Source: Oegoconia quadripuncta (taxonomy: Eukaryota; Arthropoda; Insecta; Lepidoptera; Autostichidae). From it: a DNA stretch of 64,000 bases. The notes under the pieces were generated by a model. The model searched no databases. It worked only from the letters and a program-made list of their open reading frames with translations, and was not told the DNA's origin. A program made the position numbers and the translations under genes. The DNA is taken from the NCBI GenBank assembly GCA_949316235.1, contig OX438754.1, positions 6,433,501-6,497,500 of the forward strand, written 5' to 3'. This document shows positions 23,261-37,559 of the stretch, piece after piece (position 1 is the first letter of the stretch; each line of letters begins with the position of its first letter).

Positions 23261-25230
23261 GGCTGACTGTCCGTGGTATTGTGACACCAAAACAGCTGAA
23301 CAGATTTGATCATGTATTGCGAGATGGTTCTTAGCTATGTTTGTTGAAAATCGGTTCAGCCGTTTCGAAGGTCACTGTTACTTTGTTTACCTGGATGATA
23401 TTATTATGCTGATAGTTTCTCGCGAGTTTTCTAAATTTTCAGTTTATTGTAATTTCAATGTGGTAATGAATGAACTTCATCGCCGCCCCCTTCTCCGTTC
23501 ATCGAATTTGACATTTGCAACCTTACTATTAGTTGAATTTGACAGTTTGTAACGATGTTCATAACAATATATTTAGACTATGATGCAGGTTTCGGATGAT
23601 ATTTATGACTTTTTTAAATTAAAAAATATTATTCAGGCATCAATCAGTATTTCCAAAGTCAGTTAAAGGACTACAAAACAATATTACAATTTATTATTAT
23701 AAACAAAAATTCAAATATCTATTTGAACGGTACGTATAATTGACATAAACAATAAACATCTATGAAAACGTATATTGCGTGTAACAACATGGATCGCCTC
23801 TTTTGTGACTCATATTATTATTCATATCTAAGGTCACGGTAAAATACTGACCGTAATAGACAATCAAGTGAGTTAATTTTTTAAATCAACAACGTACAAA
23901 GAGAGTTGAAGAAACGACGCCACGCGCTCCGCCCCGTGCCGTGCGCTAGATAGTGACCGATTTTTCTTTCGTTAGCTAGTCTAGGCGGCCTAGTGATGAA
24001 CCATTTGGGTCATTGGACCTCGCCGTTTGTCGGCTACTCAACCGCCTCCGGTGCCATTAGTTTTTGCCTTCATTTACGTGCCACCATTGTATAGTCTCAC
24101 ATTCGCCTACAATTGCGGGTCGAGCACTCTTTTTGTCGTCATGTGTGTATGTGCCACCAATTGAGCATGTTTTTCTTCGCTCACGTGTAACGGATTGTCT
24201 TTGATTGAGGGTTTGCACAAAGAATCGCCGTGTAGGATGTGAGAATCGAGTGCTTAACGGTATCTTAGGGAAATTGATGTTGCGCTGATTCATTGCCGAA
24301 AGTTCGTTATTGGTTTTACACGTTGTTGTGCAACTTTTGCTTAAGATGACTGCCAAAATACTGTATATTATTGTGTATTATTTCTTTCTCATTTCGTAGC
24401 AATGCTTTCATCGCATATAATGTCCAAATTCTTTAGTCTTTATAGGTGTTATGTTTGTTTAATATTTTAATTGGTTTTATTAAATTATTTTCAACGGACC
24501 TCCTTAACGGTAAACTATTGCTACACAATCTTTTTTCAATTCAATTTTATCTGTTCAGGGCGCCAATATCTATTCTATTACACACAATCAAGGCATTTTC
24601 TATGAATAATATAATTAATTGTATGTGGCTAGTACAATTTTTTCGATCAAATTAACGCCTTGGTTTTAATCATTAGTACATTAGTCTACCAAAATAATTA
24701 GACGCGTGTTGGGACGCGCTCGTATACCTACATGTCGTGCGTCTATTTGTTTTATTTGATTTATAGGTCATGTTATTCAAAAACGACTGTATAGCGACCT
24801 GTCCAGCGCTAGGTGCGCTGTAGAAATTTTAGTTTTTTAAGCTTTGTAGTACAAGCATGGAAGATCTTCCAAAATAACCGCGACCTGATGTACGACACAT
24901 TCATAAGTAATCTTACAATATCAGACTTCTTTGTTTTATTGCTACAATTTTCATGTACTTTCTATGTGTTATTTATATTTAACTTGGAGGTCTAATGTAG
25001 CGTAGCTTGTAGCCCTAAGGGGGAATAAAGCTATAGGAGCGCGTAATCGTTGGCAGTGACACATCACCACTGAATAAGCAATAATAATCCAGTCTAGGTC
25101 ATGTTTTCTCACATAAATAAATATTAAATGAACCAAGTTCTAATGATGTAGGTATTTATTAAATGCTCTCGTATCAGTGCTTTTAGGTTATGCACACGTT
25201 ACAATCTAAGTTTTAATTTAACGTGAATAC

Positions 25231-25497
25231 AATAATAATAAATAAATAGCCTTAGACCTACACACAGCGCCATCTAGTTGCAACTATATAGGCTTGTGTT
25301 GTGGATACCAGATGGTTGATATACTACATAAATACATTTTTTTTGTAAATAAATACTTATTATAAATGAAAACATCCATAACTCGGGTACACATGTCCGT
25401 ATTCATCATACAAAAATATGCCCCTAGCGGGATTCGAACCCGCAACCTTTTGGTATAGTGGTCAGAGTTGCTAAGCACTACACCAAACAGGTCGTCC
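25231..25497 (-). repeat. tRNA-derived SINE, copy 2
   Basis: This is an inverted copy of the element at 23008-23260. The B box appears as GGATTCGAACC at 25430-25440, and the A-box region is at about 25470-25490. The tail is an AATAA-rich run at its left end. The two copies are about 2 kb apart in opposite orientation, so they could pair in a shared transcript. Confidence 0.85.
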
Positions 25498-26759
25498 TGT
25501 GCATGAGGAATTATTAACTTAACTTTGCTGTCCAACAAATAATTCGATAAACAAGGTTTCAATTTTATTTAGTGCCGCGAGCGCATGTTGACTGTTGTTC
25601 ATATTTAATATATATAAAATTTATATATAAAGCTTCGCGTCCGTAGCAACGAAACGTAGGACGTACAGACAGCAATAAATTTATGCTTCAGAGCATCGGT
25701 CCGGGCGGGCTATTAATTCAATTTGTTTTCAATATCGTCTCGTCAACTTTCTCCCATATTCGGCAATCTGGAAATTCGACTGTCATTTTAATTGCCTTTC
25801 CTTCACACTGTAATATAAATGTATTGCGGCAAAATATTAATTGATCCTGGGCCTGAAGGAAAGAACTCTCAACATTACAAGATATTTATTGAGCCACATC
25901 GACGTTTACAGTCTCGTAGCAACGCAAATAAAAGTTATTTATCTCGACCCGACGCATTTTATATTCCTTCCTTCCTTGCAGGTGAAGGTCATCTTTTCTT
26001 TCATTAAAGTACATTTTAGTTTAATTATCATAGCATTGTTTTTTATTGTCTCTCTACATTTACGTATGACCATATTTACACTCTTGTCATAACATTAAGT
26101 TTGCTGGAAGTTAACGCCATAATTTCCTTTATAGACTTGCTTAATGAACTTTATTATTGTTGTTGGCCCAAATGCATACATAATATTTATTAATCTTTGG
26201 TTAAGAACCTATTTGCATTTCGAAATACTTGACCTTCTGTTGCTTGATCTTAATACGTTTATGTATGTTTTATTATTGCTTACTTATAAAAACGTTATTA
26301 AACTTACCTCTTAATAAATATTCGTATTCTTTGTTTCAGGTAAAGCTATTTTCACATTTACAAAGTTTACCGGTGAGTTCTCGTGTGTGCTAGCAGCTCC
26401 AAGATTCCATATTCATATTATTGCACATCACATTGTGCAGTTTAGGTACTCTTATCGCTCTATTCTTTTGTAGGTATATTAAAATAATGTCTGAATATAA
26501 ATATTAATCATTGATTAATTAGGAATTTCACCGCAATAATTAATGAATTTATGTTTAATGATGACAGCGACAGTCTCGCGAATTGAGGACGCTCCACATA
26601 ACAACGGTTAAAACGCAACTTAGATACGAGACGCTCGAAGAGAAAATTCATCCGGACGTAGCCGTGCGTTTTGTTATTTTTCATTGAACACGATAACGAG
26701 CCCTCAAATATGTGAAGTTCACGTTATGAACCATAGGAACTTTTACAATAAAACACTTG

Positions 26760-26820
26760 TTTCATCGTCATCCACTGATGGACATAGGCCCCGCATTATC
26801 ACCCGTATATGGTCTGTTAA
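26760..26820. repeat. Short LINE fragment
   Basis: It contains CATCGTCATCCACTGATGG and ACATAGGCCCC, which resembles a common block of lepidopteran RTE/jockey-type LINEs. Relic only. Confidence 0.4.
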
Positions 26821-27409
26821 ATTAGACTTATAATCACAAGCACCAATTTTTCTTTCTTAAACATTATCATAAAATTTTTGCCTCTGTGTTTGGATGGAAG
26901 GTGATCCGTAGTAGGTTCTAACACGGCTAAATAAATTTTAATAAAACTCAGCGATCATAGTACGTATTTAAAATGTAACATCTATTTGTTTGTAAATGCT
27001 TTATTATTCAAATATGTTGTCGGTTTCTTCTCATATCATAAATGGTTTGTAGATATGAATTAATGGGAAGTTTCAAGTAATTAATCTGTGAGATGATAAA
27101 TTAATTATGTAGGTGAAGCTGCAGGATGAAGCTAGTGGTCTATTAAAAGTCATCATATTATGTTTATGGAATCCCTCTACATTCTACTGAGATATCCAGT
27201 AGTATGACAGTGAGAAAACTCGTTAACAGCAAATTAACAACATATATTAACCCAATGAGCACTTTTATAAACTACCGAAGTATTATTTTTATGGAAAGAC
27301 CAGTCTCTAGTTATACAGCACTTTGTGTGCATATTGACGGCTCGAAAACTTGAGCGAGTAGAGCACACGACGAGCGCTTGATGGTCGTGCTAGTGTTGGC
27401 GAAGGTCAG

Positions 27410-27620
27410 TGCTCCCGCGATTCCGCCCGTAATGCTCTCGGTATAGAGTCAATTGTGGCCCGCTGGAGAACGGCGGCCGAGGCGGTGGGGTCCTCTCGAG
27501 CCGCGGCGGCGGCGACTGCCTCCCTTCAGTCAGTACAGTCGCAGCGGTGCACGCACGCCGCACGCAGTTCTCGCGCGCGCAACGAGAAGGTATGCACGGC
27601 ACGGACCGACCGCGCCGCCC
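27410..27620 (+). promoter_or_regulatory. GC-rich candidate promoter / first exon for the most 5' Doa form
   Basis: A sharp rise in GC against an AT-rich background ends at a possible splice donor, GAAG|GTATGC near 27588. A possible acceptor, TTGCAG at 28823, precedes the coding exon at 28919. This would suit an untranslated first exon, but no start site is shown. A second GC-rich patch at 28540-28760 is an alternative. Confidence 0.35.
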
Positions 27621-28539
27621 GCACTCGACTCACGCACTCACTTCCGGTGGCTGCTCTGCTCTCCTTCCAACCGACGGGCATTACGTTATCGTTTATACAC
27701 AATAGTTTACCTCCTCGTTACAAAGTGTTTGTGTTGTACCCGGAGTGAGCTGCAGCCACCGCAGGCATCCGTGAGTTGAACGGTTTCGATGGTAGTTATC
27801 TACGGGGATCGCTGCCAGAGTGCTCTCAAGGATTGAATATGTGTTGAATTATTAGTATAGCTTGTGTTGAATTTTAAAAACAAACTAATTCATTTGTAAA
27901 ACAGAGGGCTTGTGTTGTTTGTTATCTTATGTGATACATTGATTCAGTAATACAACCTTAGTGTATTCATACATATGTAATGCGTGTTGACCTTACAGTA
28001 CAGACGAATAATGTTTAATAATTTCTGAAATGACTTAATCAATTGCCTGTGCAATGAACATCCATTATCTCGAGAACGTTTCGAATCGTCTAAATAAAAC
28101 ATCGATAATAAGAGCAATCCATCACAGCATGCTAATAGGGCAACAGGCGTTTTGCAATGCCCCAGAATAGTTATTTCAAGAGTGATGTGTTTGTGTCGGT
28201 GCAGCTGGGCGCTGGGAGACAGCCGAGGATGTGTCGACCGCGGGCCATATGGCAGTACGCCGCTAGCCATATTAGGGATGCCACAAGGCGACACTTGTTG
28301 CACTTATACGGCATAACTGCTCCACTAAGCACGACGAAGTACAAGTGACGTCTTATCTATCACTATCTGCTAATCAATAGCTTCATCTGTCATCGCCTAA
28401 CACTTATAAATATTAAAGCAATGAACGGTGCTGTTTATAGTTTTTATAATTCGTGTTAGGTTGTGTGTAGCGGTTGTCGTGATCGGTGGCATAACTGCAT
28501 AAGAGATAAGGTAGGGCAGCGGTTCGCGAATGCGTTATG

Positions 28540-28760
28540 CAAGTTGGTCGTGCAAGCGGGCGGTGCACGGCGGACGGGGCGGTTCGTTGACCAGTGCGTT
28601 GTCCCGCCGCGCGCCGCCCACCGCGAAGGTCGCGACTCGCGGCCCGCGGCCCACGGCCCGATGCACGCCGACACAGCCATGCATCGATACTCGCACACAA
28701 ACACCAGTCCTCTGATGTTCCCTCCGATCTGGTCCGCGCGATTCTACGCAACCGAGTGTG
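28540..28760 (+). promoter_or_regulatory. GC-rich candidate promoter or 5' UTR
   Basis: A CpG-dense block lies just upstream of the coding exon at 28919. Open frames on both strands here are low-complexity and Arg/Ala/Pro-rich, as random GC-rich DNA gives, so I do not call a protein. Confidence 0.3.
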
Positions 28761-28918
28761 TTTGTTTAATATAGATAGACAATGCTAGTAGTTCAACACA
28801 TATTCCACTGTTCCACGTTGCAGGTAGAGTCGATATGTGATCAGTGAGCTCGGTGATAATACAAGTTTGATCGTGAACAAAGTTAACTATTACTGTAAAT
28901 GGAAATTTTGATCTCAAA

Positions 28919-29961
28919 ATGGTGACTTCGAGAATACCAGCTTATTCTCTGAATTCGGAGTTCAACAGGGAGTTCAGAAGTTTCCGCATAACGCGAGCTA
29001 CACCGCGGTCGACTCTGTACGCGCCCGCCATTGTTCCCATACACGAGTACCCGAGGGTCAGCGTGCACGAGCGGCGGGAGGCGCTCAAGGCGGCACTTGC
29101 CAAGGCCTGGTCCTCTAAAAGCAGCGACAAGAAGAAACACGACACATGGACCGTACCCACTGAACAGAGCAGGGCAGGCATAATGGCAGCCGATTTCGCT
29201 GTTAAGTCACAGTACAAGAATAGCGTCAACGGCGATGAAGTCTCTCATGTTGCTCTAGTCAAACACGAGTTCGAAACCAAGGATACCGAACGCACAGATG
29301 CCATCGACAGAAGATTAGATAGTGGTCAGCCTGCGAGTTTTAACGGCTATAGTCGGATGAATGGGAACGGGATAGACATTCAAGAGACACTAAAAAAAGG
29401 CTGTGATCAAGGATTACACAAAGACTTAAGTTATAGCGACTACCTAAACAATGTTCCTAAATGTAAGAATAGTTTCGAAAATAACTTCCTCAAACAGAGC
29501 CATGAGGACCGATACAGCAAACGAAACGTGTACGACGCCACGTCCAAGCGTGTCGACAGAGATATCAACTTAAATAACGTCGAATACACTAGCCTAAACG
29601 GCGACACTTATGATTCCTTGAAGTATTCGCGAACAGCGAACGGAACAGAATCAGTGCAGTATAAGAGTTACGGTAAGACGGACACCGTTAAGAGTAAATT
29701 GCTCAACACAGATAGTCCGAAAAGCGTGACGGCTTGCAATGGAGAGAAGCTGAATGGATACGGTGGCGTGGAGCGGCGCAGTGGCAAGGAGCAGCAGCGA
29801 CCACTCACCAGCGGGCCCAAGTCCGTCGTGGAACAGCGACTGGCGGAGCGGCTCGAAGTGAAGGTGGCCGAACTACCCGCCCTCTACCTCGGAGTTGACT
29901 CGTGGACGCCCAAGTCAGCCGCTTTCCAGAAAAGCATGCGTGAACACGAGTGGAGCGTATC
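28919..29961 (+). CDS. Doa: Probable alternative 5' coding exon of Doa (347 codons plus 2 nt)
   Basis: The exon starts at ATG in good context (AAAATGG) and is open for 358 codons to a TAA at 29993. I place its end at the strong donor TATC|GTATGT. This leaves phase 2, which is exactly what the RS-rich exon at 40027 accepts. The first 75 residues look conserved in composition (MVTSRIPAYSLNSEF, then VSVHERREALKAALAKAWSS, a likely helix). The middle is polar and Asn/Asp-rich, so probably disordered. The end, with QRLAERLEVKVAELPALYLG, is again helix-like. No known domain is recognised. Joined as proposed, it gives a kinase of about 767 aa with an RS segment. Alternatives are a stand-alone 358-aa protein, or a donor at 29956 (phase 0, weaker). 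Confidence 0.6.
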
Positions 29962-32900
29962 GTATGTACCCTGTGGCGGTGGCCACCCCAACTAACAAAC
30001 ACCACTTTCCTTGGAATAGTCATAAGTCATCCTATCCTTTTAAGTCGCATGTGTGCTATTGCAGCGTCGAGCGATCTTGAAATACAATTCTGTTGAAACA
30101 TAATAGGAAATCTCGTCGTAAGCACTACTAGCACTAGCACATAGACTCAGCTACGGGCTACTGCCACAAGTATAGCGTAAGCGAACTTTTGCACTATAAT
30201 GCTACGTTATTAAATGCTCGCGTTTTGCCAACCATTACTTTAGAGAACTCAGGTTTACCCAGTTCTATACTGCAGTTTTAGTGGAATTCCTTATTTCGTA
30301 CATCTTATATAGATAGGTAGGTAGGTAGCAATTCGTATTATTAAAAACGGCGCGGCCTACAAAATAATTACGTGTGCATTTTAACAGTAAATCAAGAAAA
30401 TAAACAACAGTTTTAGTAAAAACATCATACTCTGAATGTTCACTTTTGGTTATAATAAAATTTTATTTCGCAGACTGGTACCGTAATACCGTTACAGTTT
30501 GCGTTATAAAACGAACTACACATTCGCTAACTGTTCAAGTACATATGTATACACCAGTGTCACCGATATTGACACGAAGATATTTAAAAAACATTTCAGA
30601 TAAGTTGAATTTGCTACTGTCCCTGACCGTATTATGTACGTAAATCCGATCATTGTCATGTCAACGCAATCTATTTGCCTGAAATATTATGTAGTATGAC
30701 AGTAGTGGCGAGGGCCCGAGGACTGGTTGTGCAAAACTATTGCTCAAGCCGCCGCCGCCATGACTCACCCGCGTTGCGCTTTATTCCATCCCGCTGCCGG
30801 TTGCTTAATCTCCTCGCTCATTATCGCCATTTGGCTAACTCAATGTGCAACGAAATGAGAGAAAAGTGCTTAGAGGTCGACCCTCGATTCTTATCGTGGA
30901 TATTAAGTGAGTATTATCCATGGACTGACTGACTGAATGACTGAATTCGATTTACGCTTAACGTTTTGGATCGTACATAGTGCGTACGACAAACACAGAG
31001 GATTACCTGTACAAACAAAAGATTAGCAGATCTTGTACTTCGGTCTTTGATATAGGTGTAATGTGTTCGTTATGCATAACAATAACAAACATTCAGCAAT
31101 TCGTGGGCGCACGGTAAAGCTGTACCTTTAAGATTCTCGATAGTATTCGTGGTGAATGTTTCAAGGTCCTGTCCTGGTTTGCCGGCTCGCAAAGGATTTG
31201 TCAACGTTGTAGGCGTTATGACGTCATAGACCGTTTTGTTTTTTCTTCTTCAATTGGAATAAAAATCACAAAAGGGTATTGAATTCTGATGGCTTTTTAC
31301 GACTAGAACTGGCTGGAGAAAGTATTATCTTGCGGTGGAAGTTGTGGCTTGACGTACGTAAGACACCCTGCTCTCACTTGCACGATACCAATAATAATGT
31401 TCATAATATCATATTCCTTACCTACTGAGAAGGCAGACCACAGATTTCACTCTCTACAATGTTGCTCCTTTTTTATAGCTTCCTACGCATCATTTTAATT
31501 GCCTAATACATTTCTCGTGTATATGACCTATGCAAATAGAACCGGTGAAATTCTCCCAGAGACTATTATGTACAAACAATGAACATGATGGGACAGCCTT
31601 ATTGGGCGTGCCAAACGTACGTTTACTTCTCACTTTATGACTGCCTTCTGGTTTTAAAGTAAACATGGCACCCGGTTGTTCTGTCGCTAACACTAATGGT
31701 GGCATTAGCAGGCGGCGCACGTTCATCTGACAAATGTCAAAAGCTGACAGCACACAGTGATCATGATCAACTTTCACTGTGAACTGGTCCTGCTGGTATT
31801 ATGTACATGTTCGTGTACTTACCGTACTGTACGCTTGCCTCCGATTACTACGGGAGTAAATAAATTGCCAAATAAATATGTCGGAGATTTCAAGTTCTAT
31901 AGTTACGAAATATTCCCCTAACATGCATTCTATTTCAAATTATTAATCAGATTGTTGCATCGTGAACTTTTTTAATAATTTGTTTACATTTCATTCAACT
32001 ATTTTTATTCATTCGTTCGACTCTCATCAATGTTTGTTATGATTACGTCTTATGATCGCTGAACTGTGAACGTACCTACTTTCTAATTAAGGTTAATGGA
32101 TCAGTCCACCAGTCGTGTTTTCGTCGGTATATATTCATAAATTTTATTATTTGACCTACAAATAATAAATCATCGCATCCATCTTGAAATCAGAGAGTTT
32201 ATGTATGTACTTCAATCATCCATTAATTGCCGCATTCGGTAACCCCTTTAGTTTTTTCTTTGTCTTAATTTATAGGCTGACAACGCCACATCTCTGTACT
32301 TTGTGCCTGTCCAGGCATCAACATATCTTACAAGCACTAATTATTCTTTTAATTTCTAAGTTTTGCCCTCGTCTTTCAAGTTTGTCAGCTTACAAAATTT
32401 AAAAATTCTAATAATATTTATTTCGTAAGTTACACAAATTACATCTGAAAACGTTAAATAACCAAGGCTCATAGTTAGATATTACTGTTTTAAAACATTA
32501 ATTTATTTTTCGATAAAACAAAGAACGAGTCGAGCTTTCACAATTAAGGTATCGGTACCATGACTGTATAGTAACTCCTCAGTATTGGTCTGCCTAGTAT
32601 TGCAATTAGTTACCCGCTAAAGTATGGGCCTTAACTCAGCTGTGGGTCTTAAGACTAAAGGAAACACTGAATTTGCAGTGTATGCTTCAGCTCTTAGTTA
32701 TTGTTTTGTATAAAATACATATCATTCATTACAGACCATAATCCAATTCGATAATGTTCTAATTAGGTATAAAAGTATATAAGTATATAAGTAATGTTTT
32801 ATTTGATAAGGGTTAAACCTAAAGGTCTAAAGTCCTTTTTTAACCGACTGACTTCAAAAAAGGAGGAGGTTCCCAATTCGTCGGAATCTTTTATTTTTTG

Positions 32901-33594
32901 TTTAATTTGTTTTTGCATTACGCATTGAAGAAAGTTAATAAGTTTTCTTTGGACCAAACTGATATCCCCACTTAATAGATTTCTTTTTCTAATAGATAGA
33001 AGCGATATTAAATCCTAACATTATACCACGTTTCAAATTGCTACGTTATATAGTTTCCGAGATAATCCTTTGTAACAGACGGACACGGGAGTGATCTTAT
33101 AAACCGCGTGCCACGTAAAAAAATTTGCGTTCTAACCTTTTGTACGTAATTTAATTTCTTTATAGGAAGGGTTTGAATATCTATCGAAATCTTATTATAA
33201 AAACGTATAAGTAAGTTAACGTAGACTATTTTACACTTACACAATGTAAAATAATCGGTCGTTTACACAAAGTAACTGAATCATTTAAGGTATTGTCCCA
33301 TAACATATACGTTTTTATAATAAGCTTTCGGTTGACATATTTTTTAAACAAACATTAAGTTTTCGTAAATATATTGCGAACTAAAATTTATTCTTAAGCT
33401 AGTCTGGGACCTAATTTGTAAATAGCTTATGTTTGACTTCATCCACAATTTGAAATCGGTGCTGTTACATTCAAAATTCTTCGTATCAAAACACATGTCT
33501 ACCTATAAATCATCACTTGATCATACTAACACGGAAACATGCTAACGTTTCGATATATGGATCGTGTATTTTGGTTGGAAGCTACATTGTCATT

Positions 33595-33720
33595 GACCCG
33601 GCGGGCGGCGCGGGCGCGGGCGGGCGATTAGTCGCGGCTGCAGTGTTGACATGGTTCACAGTAATCGTTGATCCGACGCGGCCTTGTCTGTCCGCGGCCC
33701 GCATGTCCCGCACTAATGCT
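33595..33720. promoter_or_regulatory. Isolated GC-rich patch inside the inferred long Doa intron
   Basis: The patch has GCGGGCGGCGCGGGCGCGGG near 33600 and further CpG-rich sequence, with AT-rich DNA on both sides. Similar patches mark other probable Doa first exons in this window, but no open frame with a matching donor is seen here. Confidence 0.25.
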
Positions 33721-34242
33721 GTCTCATCGCTTTAGTTATTCATTAACACGTTCAGGGGCACAAACCGCGTCTCGACGTTATAACAAAATAATTTTATTGT
33801 ATCTGATGCCGTGCCCATGAACATGTTAAAATGTACTAATATCCCGATGCACTATTCATCTCGCATTATCATAACTCTTTTTCTTGAACTGCGTTTGACA
33901 AACAGTAAGGTAAATGCGATACAATAAGGTATGTTTTATGTTTAATTGTGTAGTGAACTTCATTGTCAACCTGATAATATCCCCAAAACGCACCCGATTC
34001 CGCATTCAATCACTTCCGGCCACCTTATTTTAGTTAGATGGATCGATGACCTGAAAAGCTCTCGGCCATTACCACTATCTCGTCTGCAAATCGGAGTTGT
34101 GAGATATGCTCGTCGTTCTTGCTTACGGCGTTTCATTCCCAAATTTAAGAAGAGACATGACGTCGCCGTCAGCTGTCTCTAGACGGAATCAAACTCTTTC
34201 TCGCAGCAAACCACAGCAAACGAAATGCTGTTTTTAATGGAC

Positions 34243-34535
34243 TTTTTTTTATGATTAACTGGACCACAATCTCACCTGATGGAAAGTGACAATGTGCCCG
34301 ACGATGAAGCAGGCGATCTCATTAGATGCCTATTCACCCTGCTCTTGAAGATATCAAGGTTGTAAGATTCAGGAAAGACTGACGCTGGAAGGGAGTTCCA
34401 TGCCTTGGCTGTTCGTATTATGAATGAAGAGTCGAACCGTTTAGTGCGAATATTCGGTATGTTAACTACATACGGGTGGAATCCCTCCCCACGCCTAGTA
34501 GTCCGAAGATGAAATGGCGATGGTGATAAGATTAT
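34243..34535 (+). repeat. Dispersed repeat family X, copy 2
   Basis: It shares TTATGATTAACTGGA, GGAAGGGAGTTCCATGCCTT, TATGAATGAAGAGTCGAACC and GGTATGTTAACTACATA with 12526-12753. This copy extends further, into a segment with GGAATCCCTCCCCACGC. Confidence 0.75.
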
Positions 34536-37500
34536 GTACTCGTAATTCCTTCAAAACGAGGTGGTTCGCAATTCGACCGTTTTATGTATGTACACCCCGA
34601 TAGATTTAGAGGCAGATTCGGGTAATTCTTTTTGTAAATAAAAGGGTTAAATTAGTCCTATAGCAATTTTATTACAATCGATTTAGTAGTTTTTGTCATT
34701 ATGGTAAACAGCAGAATCGCTAGATGAGAGTGAGACTAGATGCAATTTGGGTTTGTATGGAAAAAGGGTAGAGAAGGTCGGTGTGATTACTAATAATTAT
34801 GACAAATTGAAGATGATCAGCTCAATTTTGTACAGTCAGCTGCAGAGAAACCTGACACTCCGTACTTACAGTCATAAGGGAACATTTTAACAAAAAAGTC
34901 TAACCGACTTCAAAAAAATCTCGTGAATCAGCCACTACAAAGTATAAAATAATTTCACTGAAGTTCCTACGTTGTTTTTTGATGCAGGTCAAACATTTCA
35001 TTTTATCCTAACACCGCAAATTCGGAACTACTAGACATTCAGTGAAACGTTGTTTTGAGCGTGCACGCTGTATTGCCTCCTCTTGAAGCGTCTTTATTAT
35101 AGCGTCCGATCCAAGGCAAGAACAGGAACTGGAATTCGTGAAATATGCGATGACATACTATACCAGCGAAAACTAGTTACTAATCACGCTGGAACGTCAC
35201 ACTGCCCGCTCTGAATTTGTGAGCTAACGTCATTACAGAACGAGGCGCTCAAGTCTCAGTATTATTGTCATTTCTGTTTCACCACTAAAATATGAATTTA
35301 CAACAGATCATGGTTCTGTAATAACGGGCCCAAGTATAACCCACTTACTTCATCCTCTATCATATCTTTTTTAAACAACGGGTAACGTGGTACGTCGTAA
35401 TACGCGTTGATAAGCTTGTTGAATAGTTACGCACTAATTATTTACTAGTTCAAATAGGTATTGTATATACCTAAGTATGTTTCTCTTGCTTTAATTAAAA
35501 CAAAAGTATCTAAGTAAAGACAAATCGATATACGGACTTGCTTTTAGTTTCTCGGATCAAAAAATAGCAGAACGGAACACTTATAATCTCCGGCGTTTGT
35601 CTCTGGATTTTACTTACACAATTGAAATTTGGTATAATTGCACTATATTTACACTTATATTTCGCAATATATTTACGCTCGCAGTTTACTCCATGTTTAT
35701 GTTTTACCACTGCATTGTATCCGTCGCAGAACCGACAATATTGAGCTAAAATATTTACATTTACGAAACTATCTATGTCTAGAATTGAAAGCTTTCGTTC
35801 GACACAGTCATTGAGTGACTGCACAAAAAAGGGTTGGGTGTTATTAAGGAATTTATTCGAGCGTAATTTGAACACAGAGCCGGCTATAGAATAGGATAAA
35901 AAATAAATGAGATGCATCATCGTCGTCCTTTTATCAAATCTAAAATTCCACTCCATATGAATCACACGGGAAATCGAGATATGATATGTTTTATGTTTAT
36001 TTTCTTATTTGATGACAATTTTACGTACCTATATGTAAATGGACACATTGGCAATATCTTCAAAAAATATGTGGTGAATAAAAATAAATGGAATGGTGCA
36101 GTGTATGGATGGATCCTTGACCGGGCACGTCTCGCAGAGCTGGCGGGCGTTTGGTTTCGCAACCGGCCAACGGGCACTGGTCGCGCACCGATCGATTTTG
36201 GTCATTGTGCCACAGGCGTTCCACTCTCGCCGTGATTTGTCTGCTCCGCTGGCTCGGTGACCTTTGCATACTTTGTCATTTGAACCGAAATCCTTACCTG
36301 TCATGTGCTACTTTATCGTAAAATATGCAGTCGCTAGATTGTTATCTGCAGTCGCTGTCAGTCACGACACATTTAGATTTACAATATATAAATGTATGCA
36401 GATGAAAGTAAAAATACGAAACGTTACAACATCAGGAAATACCATTAGGACTGTAAACAGAGAAAAGATGATTCAATCCGATACACGTGTTCAGCGTTTC
36501 TAAATATAAAGAACCGTTTTATCGTACCATATACAAGCTTTGGACGTTGACCGCATTGCAAATTAATGTTTTCCTCCACCGTGTTTTCAGTTTAGACATA
36601 TTTGCACAATTTCCTTAATGGCCTCCTAACGTTTAGTCGATAGGCTGCAAATCATTAGCTACAAAATATGCATATCGTAAGTAACTATTGACCTCGCTTC
36701 CTTCCTACGTACATATGTAGGTATATATTCTTATTTATCAGCGCTCAAGACTTTCCCATACAATTTCTACTAATATTGACATGCGTCGTTATCATGAGGG
36801 GTCTTACCGTCGTCGATTGCGTCGTGCGGAACTGAAAGTGCCCGTTGCGAGAACATAAACACACAAGTCGCGAATTACGTCTGTTCGCTTTCACCTTCCA
36901 CGACTGCCTTAGCCGTAATTAAAGGCTACTCGGCCCTGCAGCTCCAACCTAGACTAGAGAAAAGCGTAGGTACACGAGATTAATTTACCAATTAAACTTA
37001 TATGAACTGCGGTAATGAATCCGTTAATTGAAATAATAACTTTTAGAATGTTAACAAATTTCGTATGTCATGACGGAGTTGACTCCAGACGTTGACGTTT
37101 GATACTCGTTTCACAGGTTTTAGAAAATCTGTGTAGTGGCCGGTTTGGGAAGTGCTGAATACATAACAGAGTCTTTGATTCAATGAATTGGGGTCATCTG
37201 TCGTCGAAAGTGAATGTTCCGGTGTTTGTCATTCTCAACGGATCGTGTGACGCTCTGGGTTTGCACCATTGATTTGACTACCACCGTGGCAGCGCCGGCT
37301 ACTTCTCATTACACTGTTGCCTGTAAACGCGGATCTTATGTGTTAAATGGGAAATTAATAATTATTAATAACGCGCCGTGATCAGCGATTGCTTTTACTT
37401 CCTAACACGATTTTGGTTTCCAGCAATTGCAGTTGAGTCATTCGCGACGGAACAGATAAAAACGCGTCATTATCTGAGGAAATTTTTGTCATGTCTTTAG

Positions 37501-37559
37501 AGTAGACCAACCCACGCTTAAGGCGACTTAAAGGGATTTATTATTGAGGCATGCCAAGG

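Larger units (their letters stand above)
10491..27380. other. Non-coding, repeat-rich region between the retroelement and the Doa locus
   Basis: No gene is supported here. Open frames are short, lack splice context and match nothing I know. The recognisable content is old repeats, listed separately. Remaining fragments include an RTE-like 3' piece at about 14675-14720, another at about 17318-17360, and a low-GC stretch from 14.2 to 20 kb with nothing else visible. Modestly GC-richer patches at about 13930-14000, 21150-21320 and 23910-24060 could be regulatory, but nothing identifies them. Confidence 0.5.

Noticed and set aside
27453..27779. Protein-coding frames in the GC-rich block at 27.4-27.8 kb
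   Set aside because: Arg/Ala/Pro-rich on both strands with no domain; better read as promoter or leader.
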